Shown here piece after piece: positions 1 to 6,988 of a stretch of DNA of 64,000 nt. Position numbers and translations under genes: made by a program. How positions within the stretch are numbered: position 1 is the stretch's first letter; each line of letters begins with the position of its first letter. Under the pieces are notes generated by a model, which worked only from the letters and a program-made list of their open reading frames with translations, searched no databases and was not told the origin of the DNA. This DNA comes from Deltaproteobacteria bacterium HGW-Deltaproteobacteria-6 (GTDB taxonomy: Bacteria > Desulfobacterota > Syntrophia > Syntrophales > Smithellaceae): assembly GCA_002840435.1 (NCBI GenBank), contig PHAT01000006.1, positions 62,001 through 126,000 of the forward strand, in the 5' to 3' direction.

Positions 1-1
1 T

Positions 2-337
2 GAGCCTTTCCCCAGCGGAATAAAAGGGCGGCAAAAGACGGTCTGTATTGAGAGAGAAATCGGGATAGACTTTAATGCCCTTCAAAACAACAATAAGGAC
101 TCATACCCGTTGTTTTTCTCCGGCGTTCCGACAGGTGAACCGACGTGCGTTCCCTCCAGACCGAACGAATACACAGGCAAAAAAACGCCCGCCGACTGGG
201 ACGGTGACGGAATTCCAAACGAAAAGGACAACTGTCCGTATATTTTTAATCCAATCCGGCCAATGGACAACGGTGCACAGGCGGACTGCAACAAAGACGG
301 TATTGGCGATGCTTGTGATCCAAAGCCGTGCAGTTGA
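2..337 (+). CDS. C-terminal end of a thrombospondin type 3 repeat protein (partial)
   Basis: The frame is open from the first bases of the window to the stop at 335-337, so the start lies upstream. The visible 111 residues contain [14 protein letters not shown] and a second [11 protein letters not shown], the Asp/Asn-rich calcium-binding loops of thrombospondin type 3 repeats with their cysteine pairs. Such repeats occur in secreted or surface proteins of Bacteria, often as stalks before an anchor; here the protein simply ends after the last repeat. Whether it is cargo of the element to its right or resident sequence cannot be decided. The repeat call is firm; the function of the whole protein is unknown. 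Confidence 0.7.
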   Translation, partial: EPFPSGIKGRQKTVCIEREIGIDFNALQNNNKDSYPLFFSGVPTGEPTCVPSRPNEYTGKKTPADWDGDGIPNEKDNCPYIFNPIRPMDNGAQADCNKDGIGDACDPKPCS

Positions 338-401
338 TTGCAATGGCATTTCATCCGCTTATTGCAAATATATCATTATGGAATATATTGATAAAATTTA
401 A

Positions 402-1268
402 TCACGCAGCTGATGCTCTGGAGCTGCGCGTATATGGTACCGAAGGTAGTACAAGGTTGTTATAGAACATCACTTCGCTGCCACGAATACGGCTAATGTG
501 AGCAGAGTAAGAAATATCGTATTTTGCATAGGGCTCACCCTTATAAAGTTTTCTTATTTCTGGAACGTTATCATATGTAACGATCCATGGGTATTTTAGT
601 ACACGTATAAGAGCTGCAATATGTGCATGGTCACCGAGGGAGTAGTAATTTTTATATAGAGACTTACCTTTATTGAAATAGGGTGGATCAAAATATATTA
701 AGGATTTTGAGGGCAATCCTGGGATAATGGTCTTGATAATCTCACTAGCATCCCAATTAAATAATTTAATGCGGTTTTTATATTTCGCTATCAGACTTAT
801 TCGGTCGAGCATATCCTTTTTGTTGAATCTTGCATCGATCTTAAAAGGTCCATTTTGGTTTTTCCCGCCAATGACTCCAGCTTGGAGGATGCCTGAACGA
901 TTCGTTCTATTGAGGAAAAAAGTGGCAAAGCCAACATCGGTTGTCGTGAATTGTTCTGGGTGAAGATGGACTTGTTTTTGTTTATACCACACTTTCATAT
1001 TTACTGGAGTATCATGGATTTTTCTAGAAATTGTTTCCGTGTCATCGAGCACTGACTTCCAAAAAGCATAAATAAGAGCATCAATATCATTAATGACTAC
1101 TTCCCAGGCATAACCCTCAAGTAGAAGAGTTAGCGCTACAGATGAGCCTCCGGCATAAGGTTCCACATAAGTACCATCACATAAATTGTTGTGCTGAAAG
1201 AGATGTTTTATGAAAGGCGCGAGTTTTCCTTTGCCTCCAGGATACCGCAGTGGTGAATATGAATGCAT
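402..1268 (-). CDS. D12-class adenine-N6 DNA methyltransferase
   Basis: This 288-residue protein matches the Dam/D12 family, which transfers methyl from SAM to adenine N6 in a short DNA site. Visible motifs are YPGGKGK (residues 9-14 region), the SAM-binding VEPYAGG (35-41), NDIDALIYAFW (60-70), FFLNRTNRSGI (117-127) and the catalytic DPPY (194-197). The frame stays open upstream to 1418, but I chose ATG 1268 because GGAGG lies about 8 bases before it and because homology begins there with the YPGGK motif. It follows the ParB-like gene by 52 bases on the same strand. No restriction endonuclease gene is adjacent, so it may be an orphan or the modification arm of a defence system with the ParB-like protein. 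Confidence 0.85.
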   Translation of the reverse strand: MHSYSPLRYPGGKGKLAPFIKHLFQHNNLCDGTYVEPYAGGSSVALTLLLEGYAWEVVINDIDALIYAFWKSVLDDTETISRKIHDTPVNMKVWYKQKQVHLHPEQFTTTDVGFATFFLNRTNRSGILQAGVIGGKNQNGPFKIDARFNKKDMLDRISLIAKYKNRIKLFNWDASEIIKTIIPGLPSKSLIYFDPPYFNKGKSLYKNYYSLGDHAHIAALIRVLKYPWIVTYDNVPEIRKLYKGEPYAKYDISYSAHISRIRGSEVMFYNNLVLPSVPYTRSSRASAA

Positions 1269-1320
1269 TTCGCTGGCCTCCAAACCTGATATATCAAAAC
1301 AATATGATTCTGGCCAGCGT

Positions 1321-2652
1321 TTATTTCCAGCACGCGCATAAAAAGAAATAAATATTATCCCAAAGTGTACATACATGACGTGGTTCAGGTGTGTATGTAG
1401 AATGGTGTACCCAGGCATTAAGTGTATGTACAGAGATCAGTTCTTCGCTATTTCTCATTTTATTGAGTAGTTCAAATTGCTTCTTGTTTATTTTCCCTAA
1501 TGCCTTCATTTTGCCTGCAACCTTTGTAATGCAGACATGCAATTTATCATTTGAGATATCGACTTCGTTATTATTTGCATAATGTTCAACACTTTGTTCA
1601 AGAACCAAACGAACAAGTATACCCGCAGCAATCGGTGCCTCTCTTACATCAATTTTTGATGTCAATTCCACAAGAATGTTATTGAGCTTAGTCTCTGTAG
1701 TTGGTGTAGGCAATCCAGCTTTGGGCTGTATAACTCGCTTCCGATCCCAAGAGGCTTTTGCTCTCGCAGTATACTTTGGCGCACCGGTTGTTGATGTGCC
1801 TGCGGCTTGCACTCCAGTTTTCGGTTTAATAGGATTGTTTATGGGTGTTGGTTCTTTAAATCCTCTACTCTCAAAAAAATCATTAATATATTTTGCCCGG
1901 TCTTCAGGATGATAAATATCTTTTACCATTAGTTTGTTTTCTTTCCGAGTGAAGTCAGTCACGATTTCCCTTAAAAGATTGAAAATTTCATTCTCTTTGG
2001 CAACAAACTGGAGTTCCTGTCCATTCCAATCAATCCCCAATCGCTTACTGACCTCTGTATCCTGAAAAAGGCGTTGCATATTACTTATGGATACGCTTCG
2101 CGCCTCGACGATTCCTTTCTTTTCAAGATATTCGCAAATTGCTCTAGCAAGCGGATATGTAGTTATACCGTCTACATCGGCTTGCATGTTACCCTTTTCT
2201 CTGGGGCCCCAGTCGACTTGTCCAATGCCATCTTGTGGGCCCATGTGTTCCAACTTTCTATATTCTATAATTGTGGCCTCGTCTGCTGTTAGACATTCGA
2301 CTTTTTCTGGAATCATTCTTTTTGCGGCATTGCTTTTTAAATTTCGAAAAGTTTTTTGATATTGTTCTGGTGCTTCTGCAGGATTGTTGAGAAGTTTAAT
2401 TGCAGTTATTCTTCTGTTACCATCTCTCACAACCCAGCGTTTTTGCCCATCCTTTGATATCACGATAGGTTTAGGAGAGAGGCCATTTTGCGCAATATGC
2501 CCAGCAATCTTAATCATTTTTGAACCAAATTCTTCAAACATTATGTTAATGCAGTCAATTTGACTATCAAGAGGTCCCAGTCGGTAGTTATTTTGATCAA
2601 GCATAATATCAGAAACATCGATGAGGCCAGTGCTAGTGAACTTTGAGCGCAT
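1321..2652 (-). CDS. ParB/Srx-like N-terminal domain protein with HEPN-like tail
   Basis: The protein has 443 residues. The N-terminal 90 residues resemble the ParB/sulfiredoxin nuclease-like fold, with NGLSPKPIVIS followed by DGNRRITAIKLL (77-88), the equivalent of the ParB GERR box. The middle is a low-complexity Thr/Pro/Lys linker (about 265-325). The last 110 residues are helical and end with LNAWVHHSTYTPEP, reminiscent of helical HEPN-like tails of defence proteins; this last assignment is weak. A good ribosome site (AAGGAG) precedes ATG 2652. It lacks the DNA-binding HTH of chromosome-partition ParB, has no parA neighbour, and is paired with a D12 methylase, so a modification or defence role is more likely than segregation. 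Confidence 0.6.
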   Translation of the reverse strand: MRSKFTSTGLIDVSDIMLDQNNYRLGPLDSQIDCINIMFEEFGSKMIKIAGHIAQNGLSPKPIVISKDGQKRWVVRDGNRRITAIKLLNNPAEAPEQYQKTFRNLKSNAAKRMIPEKVECLTADEATIIEYRKLEHMGPQDGIGQVDWGPREKGNMQADVDGITTYPLARAICEYLEKKGIVEARSVSISNMQRLFQDTEVSKRLGIDWNGQELQFVAKENEIFNLLREIVTDFTRKENKLMVKDIYHPEDRAKYINDFFESRGFKEPTPINNPIKPKTGVQAAGTSTTGAPKYTARAKASWDRKRVIQPKAGLPTPTTETKLNNILVELTSKIDVREAPIAAGILVRLVLEQSVEHYANNNEVDISNDKLHVCITKVAGKMKALGKINKKQFELLNKMRNSEELISVHTLNAWVHHSTYTPEPRHVCTLWDNIYFFLCACWK

Positions 2653-2993
2653 TGATTATCTCCTTTGATATGATTTGGTAATGAATGCATTTTTTAAGGC
2701 TTATTTTAAGTTATGAGAATATAAGGAAATATTGTTTTTAAGTCAATATCATTCTTTCGGAATCTTAAATATCAATCTGAATACCATGGGAATTTTCATC
2801 CAAGTATTAATTGAATATTTTAAGATAGAAAATTATAAGAGGCACCGATTTATTATTTAACCTTATTGCGATTTAGCCGGCAACCAACTGGCCATATAGT
2901 AGATTCTATTTTTCGAATATCTAAATAAATTAATTTGAAGTAATCTCATTTTTCGCTATAATACAGGCGATTAATGCACCAAAGGAATTCAAC
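2653..2993. other. AT-rich divergent intergenic region
   Basis: These 341 bases separate the ParB-like gene (leftward) and the first DUF2384 gene (rightward). The stretch is very AT-rich and I see no coding frame. It contains the leftward ribosome site of the ParB-like gene and a strong rightward promoter at 2935-2962. I found no convincing long repeat. Confidence 0.5.
2935..2962 (+). promoter_or_regulatory. Sigma-70-type promoter of the DUF2384 gene
   Basis: TTGAAG at 2935-2940 and a perfect TATAAT at 2957-2962 are 16 bases apart. The gene starts 31 bases after the -10 box, with AAGGA as its ribosome site. Confidence 0.65.
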
Positions 2994-3182
2994 ATGGATA
3001 TTACTCATGTGATGAAAAGATGCGAGGAAGTTTTTGGAGATCCCAATGCCTGCACAGAATGGCTTAGATCGGAAGTCATAGCCCTGGGCGGCAAGACACC
3101 CATGGAAATGATGAAAACCGACACCGGTATTGATTTGGTGTTGACGGAACTTGGACGAATCGAGCACGGTATCGTATCTTAA
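2994..3182 (+). CDS. Short DUF2384 (ParS/MbcA/Xre toxin-binding domain) protein
   Basis: This 62-residue protein consists only of the C-terminal domain found in Xre/ParS/MbcA antitoxins of RES-toxin systems. The pattern VFGDPNACTEWLRS, then ALGGKTPMEMM, then LGRIEHGI is the classic DUF2384 signature. Known antitoxins of this type are about 130-150 residues because an HTH domain precedes it; here that domain is absent and the start is well supported by a TATAAT promoter and ribosome site. No RES toxin gene is adjacent. It has a paralogue at 4560-4772. It could be a stand-alone antitoxin or a regulator of a distant toxin. Confidence 0.7.
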   Translation: MDITHVMKRCEEVFGDPNACTEWLRSEVIALGGKTPMEMMKTDTGIDLVLTELGRIEHGIVS

Positions 3183-3193
3183 TTGTTTATAGC

Positions 3194-3253
3194 GCCCCTG
3201 GCAGTACGCTTACCCAACTTATTCAGGGTATGTCCGAGCCTAGGGGCTTTTTT
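3194..3253 (+). terminator. Terminator after the DUF2384 gene
   Basis: GCCCCT at 3194-3199 pairs with AGGGGC at 3242-3247 and is followed by six T. The loop holds a second small stem, TACCC (3211-3215) with GGGTA (3226-3230), so the structure is a two-stem hairpin rather than a simple one. Confidence 0.55.
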
Positions 3254-3422
3254 CAAGGTGCGGATTAATCAGGTCCATTATCCACCCCAAAAGTCGGCGT
3301 TTTTAACGATTTCAAACGTAGTATGCTTGTAAGTATTCAATATTATATGTGATCATGTAGTTTTAGGCGATCTGCAAGTTCAAATTTCAAACTGCCTAAA
3401 AAGCGAAATGAAGGAGAAATAA

Positions 3423-3635
3423 ATGGGGAAAAAAGGAAATGTTTCACAAGATGAACCATTGCTTGAAGCCATCGAAGGTCTAGTGAAGGCAGCCAAACAA
3501 GCGAATAAGGCTCTGGAAAAAGGTATAAAGGATGCGGAAGCTGTGGTGAAAGAAATCCGGAAAAAGAAGAAGAAATATGACCTGAAGAAAATGCTGGCCG
3601 GGTATAAGGGGGAGATGCCGAAGCTGCTATGGTAG
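3423..3635 (+). CDS. Small lysine-rich helical protein, unknown
   Basis: I do not recognise this 70-residue protein. It is very rich in Lys, Glu and Ala and should form one long amphipathic helix, probably a coiled coil, from about residue 10 to 50 (EAIEGLVKAAKQANKALEKG, then a run of Lys). A clear AAGGAG lies before the ATG. It has its own leader of about 170 bases after the preceding terminator. No toxin or antitoxin family fits clearly. As accessory DNA with a good start site I think it is real, but its role is unknown. Confidence 0.5.
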   Translation: MGKKGNVSQDEPLLEAIEGLVKAAKQANKALEKGIKDAEAVVKEIRKKKKKYDLKKMLAGYKGEMPKLLW

Positions 3636-3722
3636 CTTTTTTGACATTTAAAAAGCCAATATGTATAAAAAACTGATTTCCTCGATATAATCCTAACCGA
3701 TAAAATACTGTCCGAATAATTC

Positions 3723-3809
3723 ATGAAACCATTTGATTTAAGCATTAATCAATTGGTGAAGGATATTGATGTCCCACACTGCAGGATCAACGAGATCATT
3801 TCCAGTTAA
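3723..3809 (+). pseudogene. HigA-type antitoxin stub
   Basis: Translation from ATG 3723 gives 28 residues, MKPFDLSINQLVKDIDVPHC followed by RINEIISS and a stop. This matches the HTH core of HigA antitoxins (typically ...LSQNQLARDLGVP..RINEIV). Intact HigA proteins are about 95-100 residues, so both the upstream part and the C-terminal half are missing. No higB is visible. I read it as a remnant of a HigBA module. Confidence 0.45.
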
Positions 3810-3860
3810 CAGTAATCATTCACTAAAGACTTTCCTGAATCGTGAATAATGTTTTATCCA

Positions 3861-3926
3861 ATTCCTTATCGGGAATATTCAGACAAAATGAAGGATATTT
3901 GCCATAAGTTATTCCCCATCAGGAAT
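3861..3926. repeat. Two copies of an ATTCC-N6-GGAAT palindrome
   Basis: ATTCCTTATCGGGAAT at 3861-3876 and ATTCCCCATCAGGAAT at 3911-3926 are the same 16-bp inverted repeat, 50 bp apart centre to centre (about five helical turns). They lie just before the hipA remnant. HipB operators in E. coli are of the form TATCC-N8-GGATA, so a derelict operator pair is a reasonable guess. Confidence 0.45.
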
Positions 3927-3937
3927 ATAGTGCTTGA

Positions 3938-4433
3938 CTTCATCTGTCCGATCAGAAATACGAAAGCGAAGGCGGCCCTTCTCTGAAACATTATTTTACT
4001 CTGTTACAGCAAAAAGCATACGCCCCGCCGCCAACCGTGTGGCCCTGTTGCGATGGGCGATTTTCAACTTCCTGATTGGCAACGCCGATGCACACGCCAA
4101 GAATCTGGCCATGATATTTACTGACCGAGGCCCGCGCCTGGCGCCCTTTTACGATCTGATCTGCACGCAGGTCTATCCGGATTTGCTGAGAAGTCGGCTA
4201 TGAGGATAGGCGGTGAGAACAGGCCATCCTGGATACGGCAGAAACACTGGGAGAAACTGGGCAAAGCCGTTGCCATCAAATCAGGTCTTATTTTAAAAAC
4301 ATTGAAGGAAATGTCCGGCGACATCATTCCGGCTGCGCAAGTTCTGATGAACGATTTCCAAAAAACACACGGAAGCTCCGGAATAATTGAAAAGATTATG
4401 GCCGTTATTGAAAAACGTGCAGGTGGAGTCTAA
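3938..4433 (+). pseudogene. hipA serine/threonine kinase remnant, two frameshifts
   Basis: Three frames must be joined to read a HipA C-terminal half. The first (from 3938) gives DQKYESEGGPSLKHYFTLL. The second (about 4018-4190) gives LLRWAIFNFLIGNADAHAKN with the catalytic Asn-x-x-x-x-His-x-Lys-Asn region and APFYDL. The third (from about 4185) gives AEKSAMRIGGE and the C-terminal helices to the stop at 4431-4433. The second shift fits loss of one G near 4187, restoring Asp-Leu-Ala-Glu-Lys. The N-terminal half and hipB are absent. HipA phosphorylates glutamyl-tRNA synthetase and causes dormancy; this copy cannot be functional. Confidence 0.8.
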
Positions 4434-4493
4434 AAATTTCCCCGCCCGCAAACGCGGTTATAAAAATGGCAGAGTGTTTAACTTTCTAAGGGA

Positions 4494-4520
4494 GAACTGG
4501 TCGATATTTTCGACCAGTTC
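4494..4520. repeat. Perfect 11-bp inverted repeat with 5-base loop
   Basis: GAACTGGTCGA (4494-4504) and TCGACCAGTTC (4510-4520) are perfectly complementary around TATTT. No run of T follows on either strand, so it is not a normal terminator. It lies between the hipA remnant and the second DUF2384 gene; it may be an operator or a remnant recombination site. Confidence 0.5.
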
Positions 4521-4559
4521 ATAAGCAACATTCCCCGATTTCGGTGCGCCGAAAATTGA

Positions 4560-4772
4560 TCATGAATACACTCCCCATTCTATACGGCCTAGAAGATCTT
4601 CGACCTCCTGCGCGTTAACGTCACTTTCTGAATATTCAAGGGGCGTTTTTCCGCCAAGTGTTTTTTGGGGAGAAGAAAGCCACCGCTTTGCTTTTTCTTC
4701 GTCTCCCAAAACCTCGACGGCTCTCTGTAACAGCCTTTCATAATTAAGATAGTTTTTATTCATGGTAATCAT
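4560..4772 (-). CDS. Second short DUF2384 (ParS/MbcA-like) protein
   Basis: This protein of 70 residues (67 if the second ATG at 4763 is used) is a paralogue of the product of 2994-3182: it shares the pattern VLGDEEKAKRWL, then LGGKTPLEY and a final LLGRIEWGV. As in that gene, the N-terminal HTH domain of ParS/MbcA antitoxins is missing, and no RES-type toxin gene is next to it. The two copies face each other around the hipA and higA remnants. A stand-alone antitoxin or a regulator are both possible. Confidence 0.7.
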   Translation of the reverse strand: MITMNKNYLNYERLLQRAVEVLGDEEKAKRWLSSPQKTLGGKTPLEYSESDVNAQEVEDLLGRIEWGVYS

Positions 4773-4859
4773 ATAGCATAATCCTGCCAGATCCGCACCA
4801 ATAACTAATTAAAGATTGCTTGGTGGGCCCCAATCTATAATATACAGCCTAAGCACTTT

Positions 4860-5075
4860 CTATGATTTAAACCAAAAATAGCAAACAAAGGTTCCGCAGT
4901 ATTTGCATACGACAGTGTCGGCCATAATTGTCTTCGCGCAACTTGGACATTCCTTTACTGAGACAATATTAGCGTCAATACCTGCAATCGTTTCCTTCCT
5001 CTTACTACTGGCCAGCCCTGCAATCAAGGCTACCAACAATAATATTGCAAAAGCAATTAAGAATTCCATTTTCAC
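4860..5075 (-). CDS. Small membrane protein with zinc ribbon
   Basis: This 71-residue protein starts with one hydrophobic helix (residues 3-24) and continues with a zinc ribbon of the form CPSC...CKYC near residues 43-62. It ends abruptly with an aromatic tail. It lies 31 bases downstream of the TnsE-like gene on the same strand and could be co-transcribed. Zinc-ribbon membrane microproteins are common and not well understood; the substrate or partner is unknown. ATG 5069 is an alternative start. Confidence 0.55.
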   Translation of the reverse strand: MKMEFLIAFAILLLVALIAGLASSKRKETIAGIDANIVSVKECPSCAKTIMADTVVCKYCGTFVCYFWFKS

Positions 5076-5106
5076 TCCGCGTTAGACTTGCTTCATAGGT
5101 GAAACA

Positions 5107-6873
5107 TCAGAAAGTAACCCCCATTTTTCTAAAGGCATTTTTAACCGCTGCCTCACAGGGAATTCTTTCATAAGCAGCCGGAACATGCTTAAACACATCA
5201 GCCTTACCCGGGCATCCACCAATTAGCCGCTCAACAATACCTACCTCACGCCTGACATCAGAAAGTAGGGAACGAAGATATGGCACAAATTGCTGTTGAG
5301 AATCCAAAGTGAACACAAAGCCTCTGAGAGGTTCCTCTTTCTTTTTCACTATACGGCGCTGAATTTCCACTATATAGATATCATTATCGCTCATTACTAT
5401 TCTAACAACAAGTATGCCTCTTGGAACTTTTCCTGGTACATCAAAGAAAAGCCAGTTTCGCATTTCAGTTGTGACATTATCGTCATCGTCATCGCTAAAA
5501 GGGGTCAAGGCAATCAACTGAGGTTCTGTGTTTTCACAAAACCCGTCTTCAAAGGTAAACCAATTTATGGATTCAACAATGTCAGGATGTTTTTGTTTCA
5601 AATGGAGTATCGCATTCCACATATCCCGGAGCACACCATGTGATTCCATAATAATGCGTGAGCGAATCAAGGCAGTACCAATACCCTTTCCGGAACCATA
5701 TCGCTCGCCGGTAGCAAATGTATCCACATTAGAATCTTTAATCCAGTTTTTATAAAAAGTCTGCGATTGCAAATCTTTTTCCTTAACATCAATCACAGTC
5801 CTTGGCTTACCCAAAACAACGAAACGACGATCTTCAACCTCAACAGAAGGCTCACCATGATCCGGCTCGTCGTCACCCGTCAGATTTATAATATCAGGTA
5901 ATTTGTTTAGGACACCTATCGGTCTTCCTGGAACTATTTCTAAATTTTTCCCATCCACATTACTTAATTTATTTTGACGATCACGGCTCCGAAGAATCGG
6001 TACTCCGGCAGGATCACTGCTGCCTAAAACTTGAAGTCCTAAAAATGTCCGGCCATCATTGATCCAAAGCCCCGTGAGTCTCATTCGCGCCGGTCCCTGA
6101 AACCATGGTTTAATTTTGATAAACGCAACATTATCACTTTCGATAAAAGAAGCTTCAAGTTGAGAATATATATCCCTTGCCGTCTGTCTTGCATAATCAT
6201 CGTAAAGGATGTGCGCCAGCAGTTTAACGTCGTCATTAATCATTCTGCTTGTGAGCTTCACAAACCACTTGTCCGGCATGACAGGCATATTCAAAGGCGC
6301 GTAAAAACGTCTTTGGACTTCATTCCATGGATATGTGGTCAGTACCCTTCTGACTTCATCAGAATGGGCATAGCAGCTGGAAAAATATTCGAGGCAAGGA
6401 ACCAGCAAATTTCTGCCATCTTTTAATGTGAAATCAATTAGCCAATTCCGATCTCTGGTGTCATAGCTTAAAGGGTAGTCTTTTTGACTGATTGGACTTT
6501 GTTCGCCGTTCTGCATGGATTGTCTCGGTGAAACGATTTTCCAACCGATATTTTCGGAAAAACTTAAATCAAAGGTTTCTATTGGATAGATTACTTCCGA
6601 CTTGCTTACACCTCTTGACCATACAGATCCGATACGTAGCAACCCAAGAAGAGTGAGCGGAACATTTTGCATTTCAGTAAAACCGCCGTAGGGACCATTC
6701 CGATTTATTCTCCTAAAAAATACAACAACATTCGGAACTGACTCGGCTTTTGGATTCTTTTTTATTCCACCATACCACCATACGATATAATCATCTTTAT
6801 CTCGGAGGGTCTTTAGACTGCAAATCCGAGTTCTTGTTTTACCTAAAACGTATGCTGCCATTGCAAAAAACAT
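5107..6873 (-). CDS. Unknown 588-residue protein, possibly TnsE-like transposition protein
   Basis: I do not recognise this with certainty. Its layout recalls Tn7 TnsE (about 540 residues), which targets transposition to replicating DNA: an N-terminal beta-rich part, a central helix after a basic strand (NLLVPCLEYFSSCYAHSDEV, about residues 155-174), a middle RMRLTGLWINDG segment, an acidic linker, and a C-terminal domain with FDVP, VRIV..DIYIVEIQRR and a Gly-Gly-Cys tail. The resemblance is structural and from memory, not from an alignment. Support comes from position: it is the first gene inside the inferred transposon end in comM and is transcribed inward, as tns genes are. ATG 6861 is an alternative start. 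No tnsABCD genes accompany it. Confidence 0.4.
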   Translation of the reverse strand: MFFAMAAYVLGKTRTRICSLKTLRDKDDYIVWWYGGIKKNPKAESVPNVVVFFRRINRNGPYGGFTEMQNVPLTLLGLLRIGSVWSRGVSKSEVIYPIETFDLSFSENIGWKIVSPRQSMQNGEQSPISQKDYPLSYDTRDRNWLIDFTLKDGRNLLVPCLEYFSSCYAHSDEVRRVLTTYPWNEVQRRFYAPLNMPVMPDKWFVKLTSRMINDDVKLLAHILYDDYARQTARDIYSQLEASFIESDNVAFIKIKPWFQGPARMRLTGLWINDGRTFLGLQVLGSSDPAGVPILRSRDRQNKLSNVDGKNLEIVPGRPIGVLNKLPDIINLTGDDEPDHGEPSVEVEDRRFVVLGKPRTVIDVKEKDLQSQTFYKNWIKDSNVDTFATGERYGSGKGIGTALIRSRIIMESHGVLRDMWNAILHLKQKHPDIVESINWFTFEDGFCENTEPQLIALTPFSDDDDDNVTTEMRNWLFFDVPGKVPRGILVVRIVMSDNDIYIVEIQRRIVKKKEEPLRGFVFTLDSQQQFVPYLRSLLSDVRREVGIVERLIGGCPGKADVFKHVPAAYERIPCEAAVKNAFRKMGVTF

Positions 6874-6947
6874 CCCGATGGAAATACATTAATGAAGATT
6901 ATGAGCAATTGTGATGTAAGAGTATAACAGATTATTAATTAGTTTGG

Positions 6948-6988
6948 TACATAATTCGATAATTTCTTATTTATATCGATAAATGACA
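6948..6988 (-). repeat. Inferred transposon end with two TnsB-site-like repeats
   Basis: Read leftward from 6988 the end begins TGTCATTTATCG. Two 17-bp repeats match at 12 of 17 positions with a shared TTATCGA core: 6968-6984 and 6948-6964, 20 bp apart. Arrays of about 20-bp transposase sites near a TGT terminus are the hallmark of Tn7-type ends. Weaker AATC-containing copies may continue to about 6890. Confidence 0.5.

Larger units (their letters stand above)
1..6988. mobile_element. Right-hand part of a probable Tn7-like element inserted in comM
   Basis: The right boundary is inferred at 6988/6989. Read on the minus strand, comM runs to the codons for Val-Gly-Gly-Gly and then switches to sequence starting TGTCATTTATCGATATAAAT. 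Elements of the Tn7/Tn5053 group end in TGT...ACA. Two similar 17-bp repeats follow at 6968-6984 and 6948-6964. The first gene inside is a possible TnsE-like protein, and beyond it lies a typical cargo mix (methylase, ParB-like, DUF2384, decayed hipA). The left end and the 3' half of comM are not in the window, so the left limit given is only the window edge. From memory, AbaR/Tn6022 islands of Acinetobacter use the same gene as target. No tnsA, tnsB or tnsC is visible. Confidence 0.55.

Noticed and set aside
2994-3182. Complete RES-Xre toxin-antitoxin system
   Set aside because: Only the DUF2384 half is present, and no RES-domain toxin gene lies within reach.
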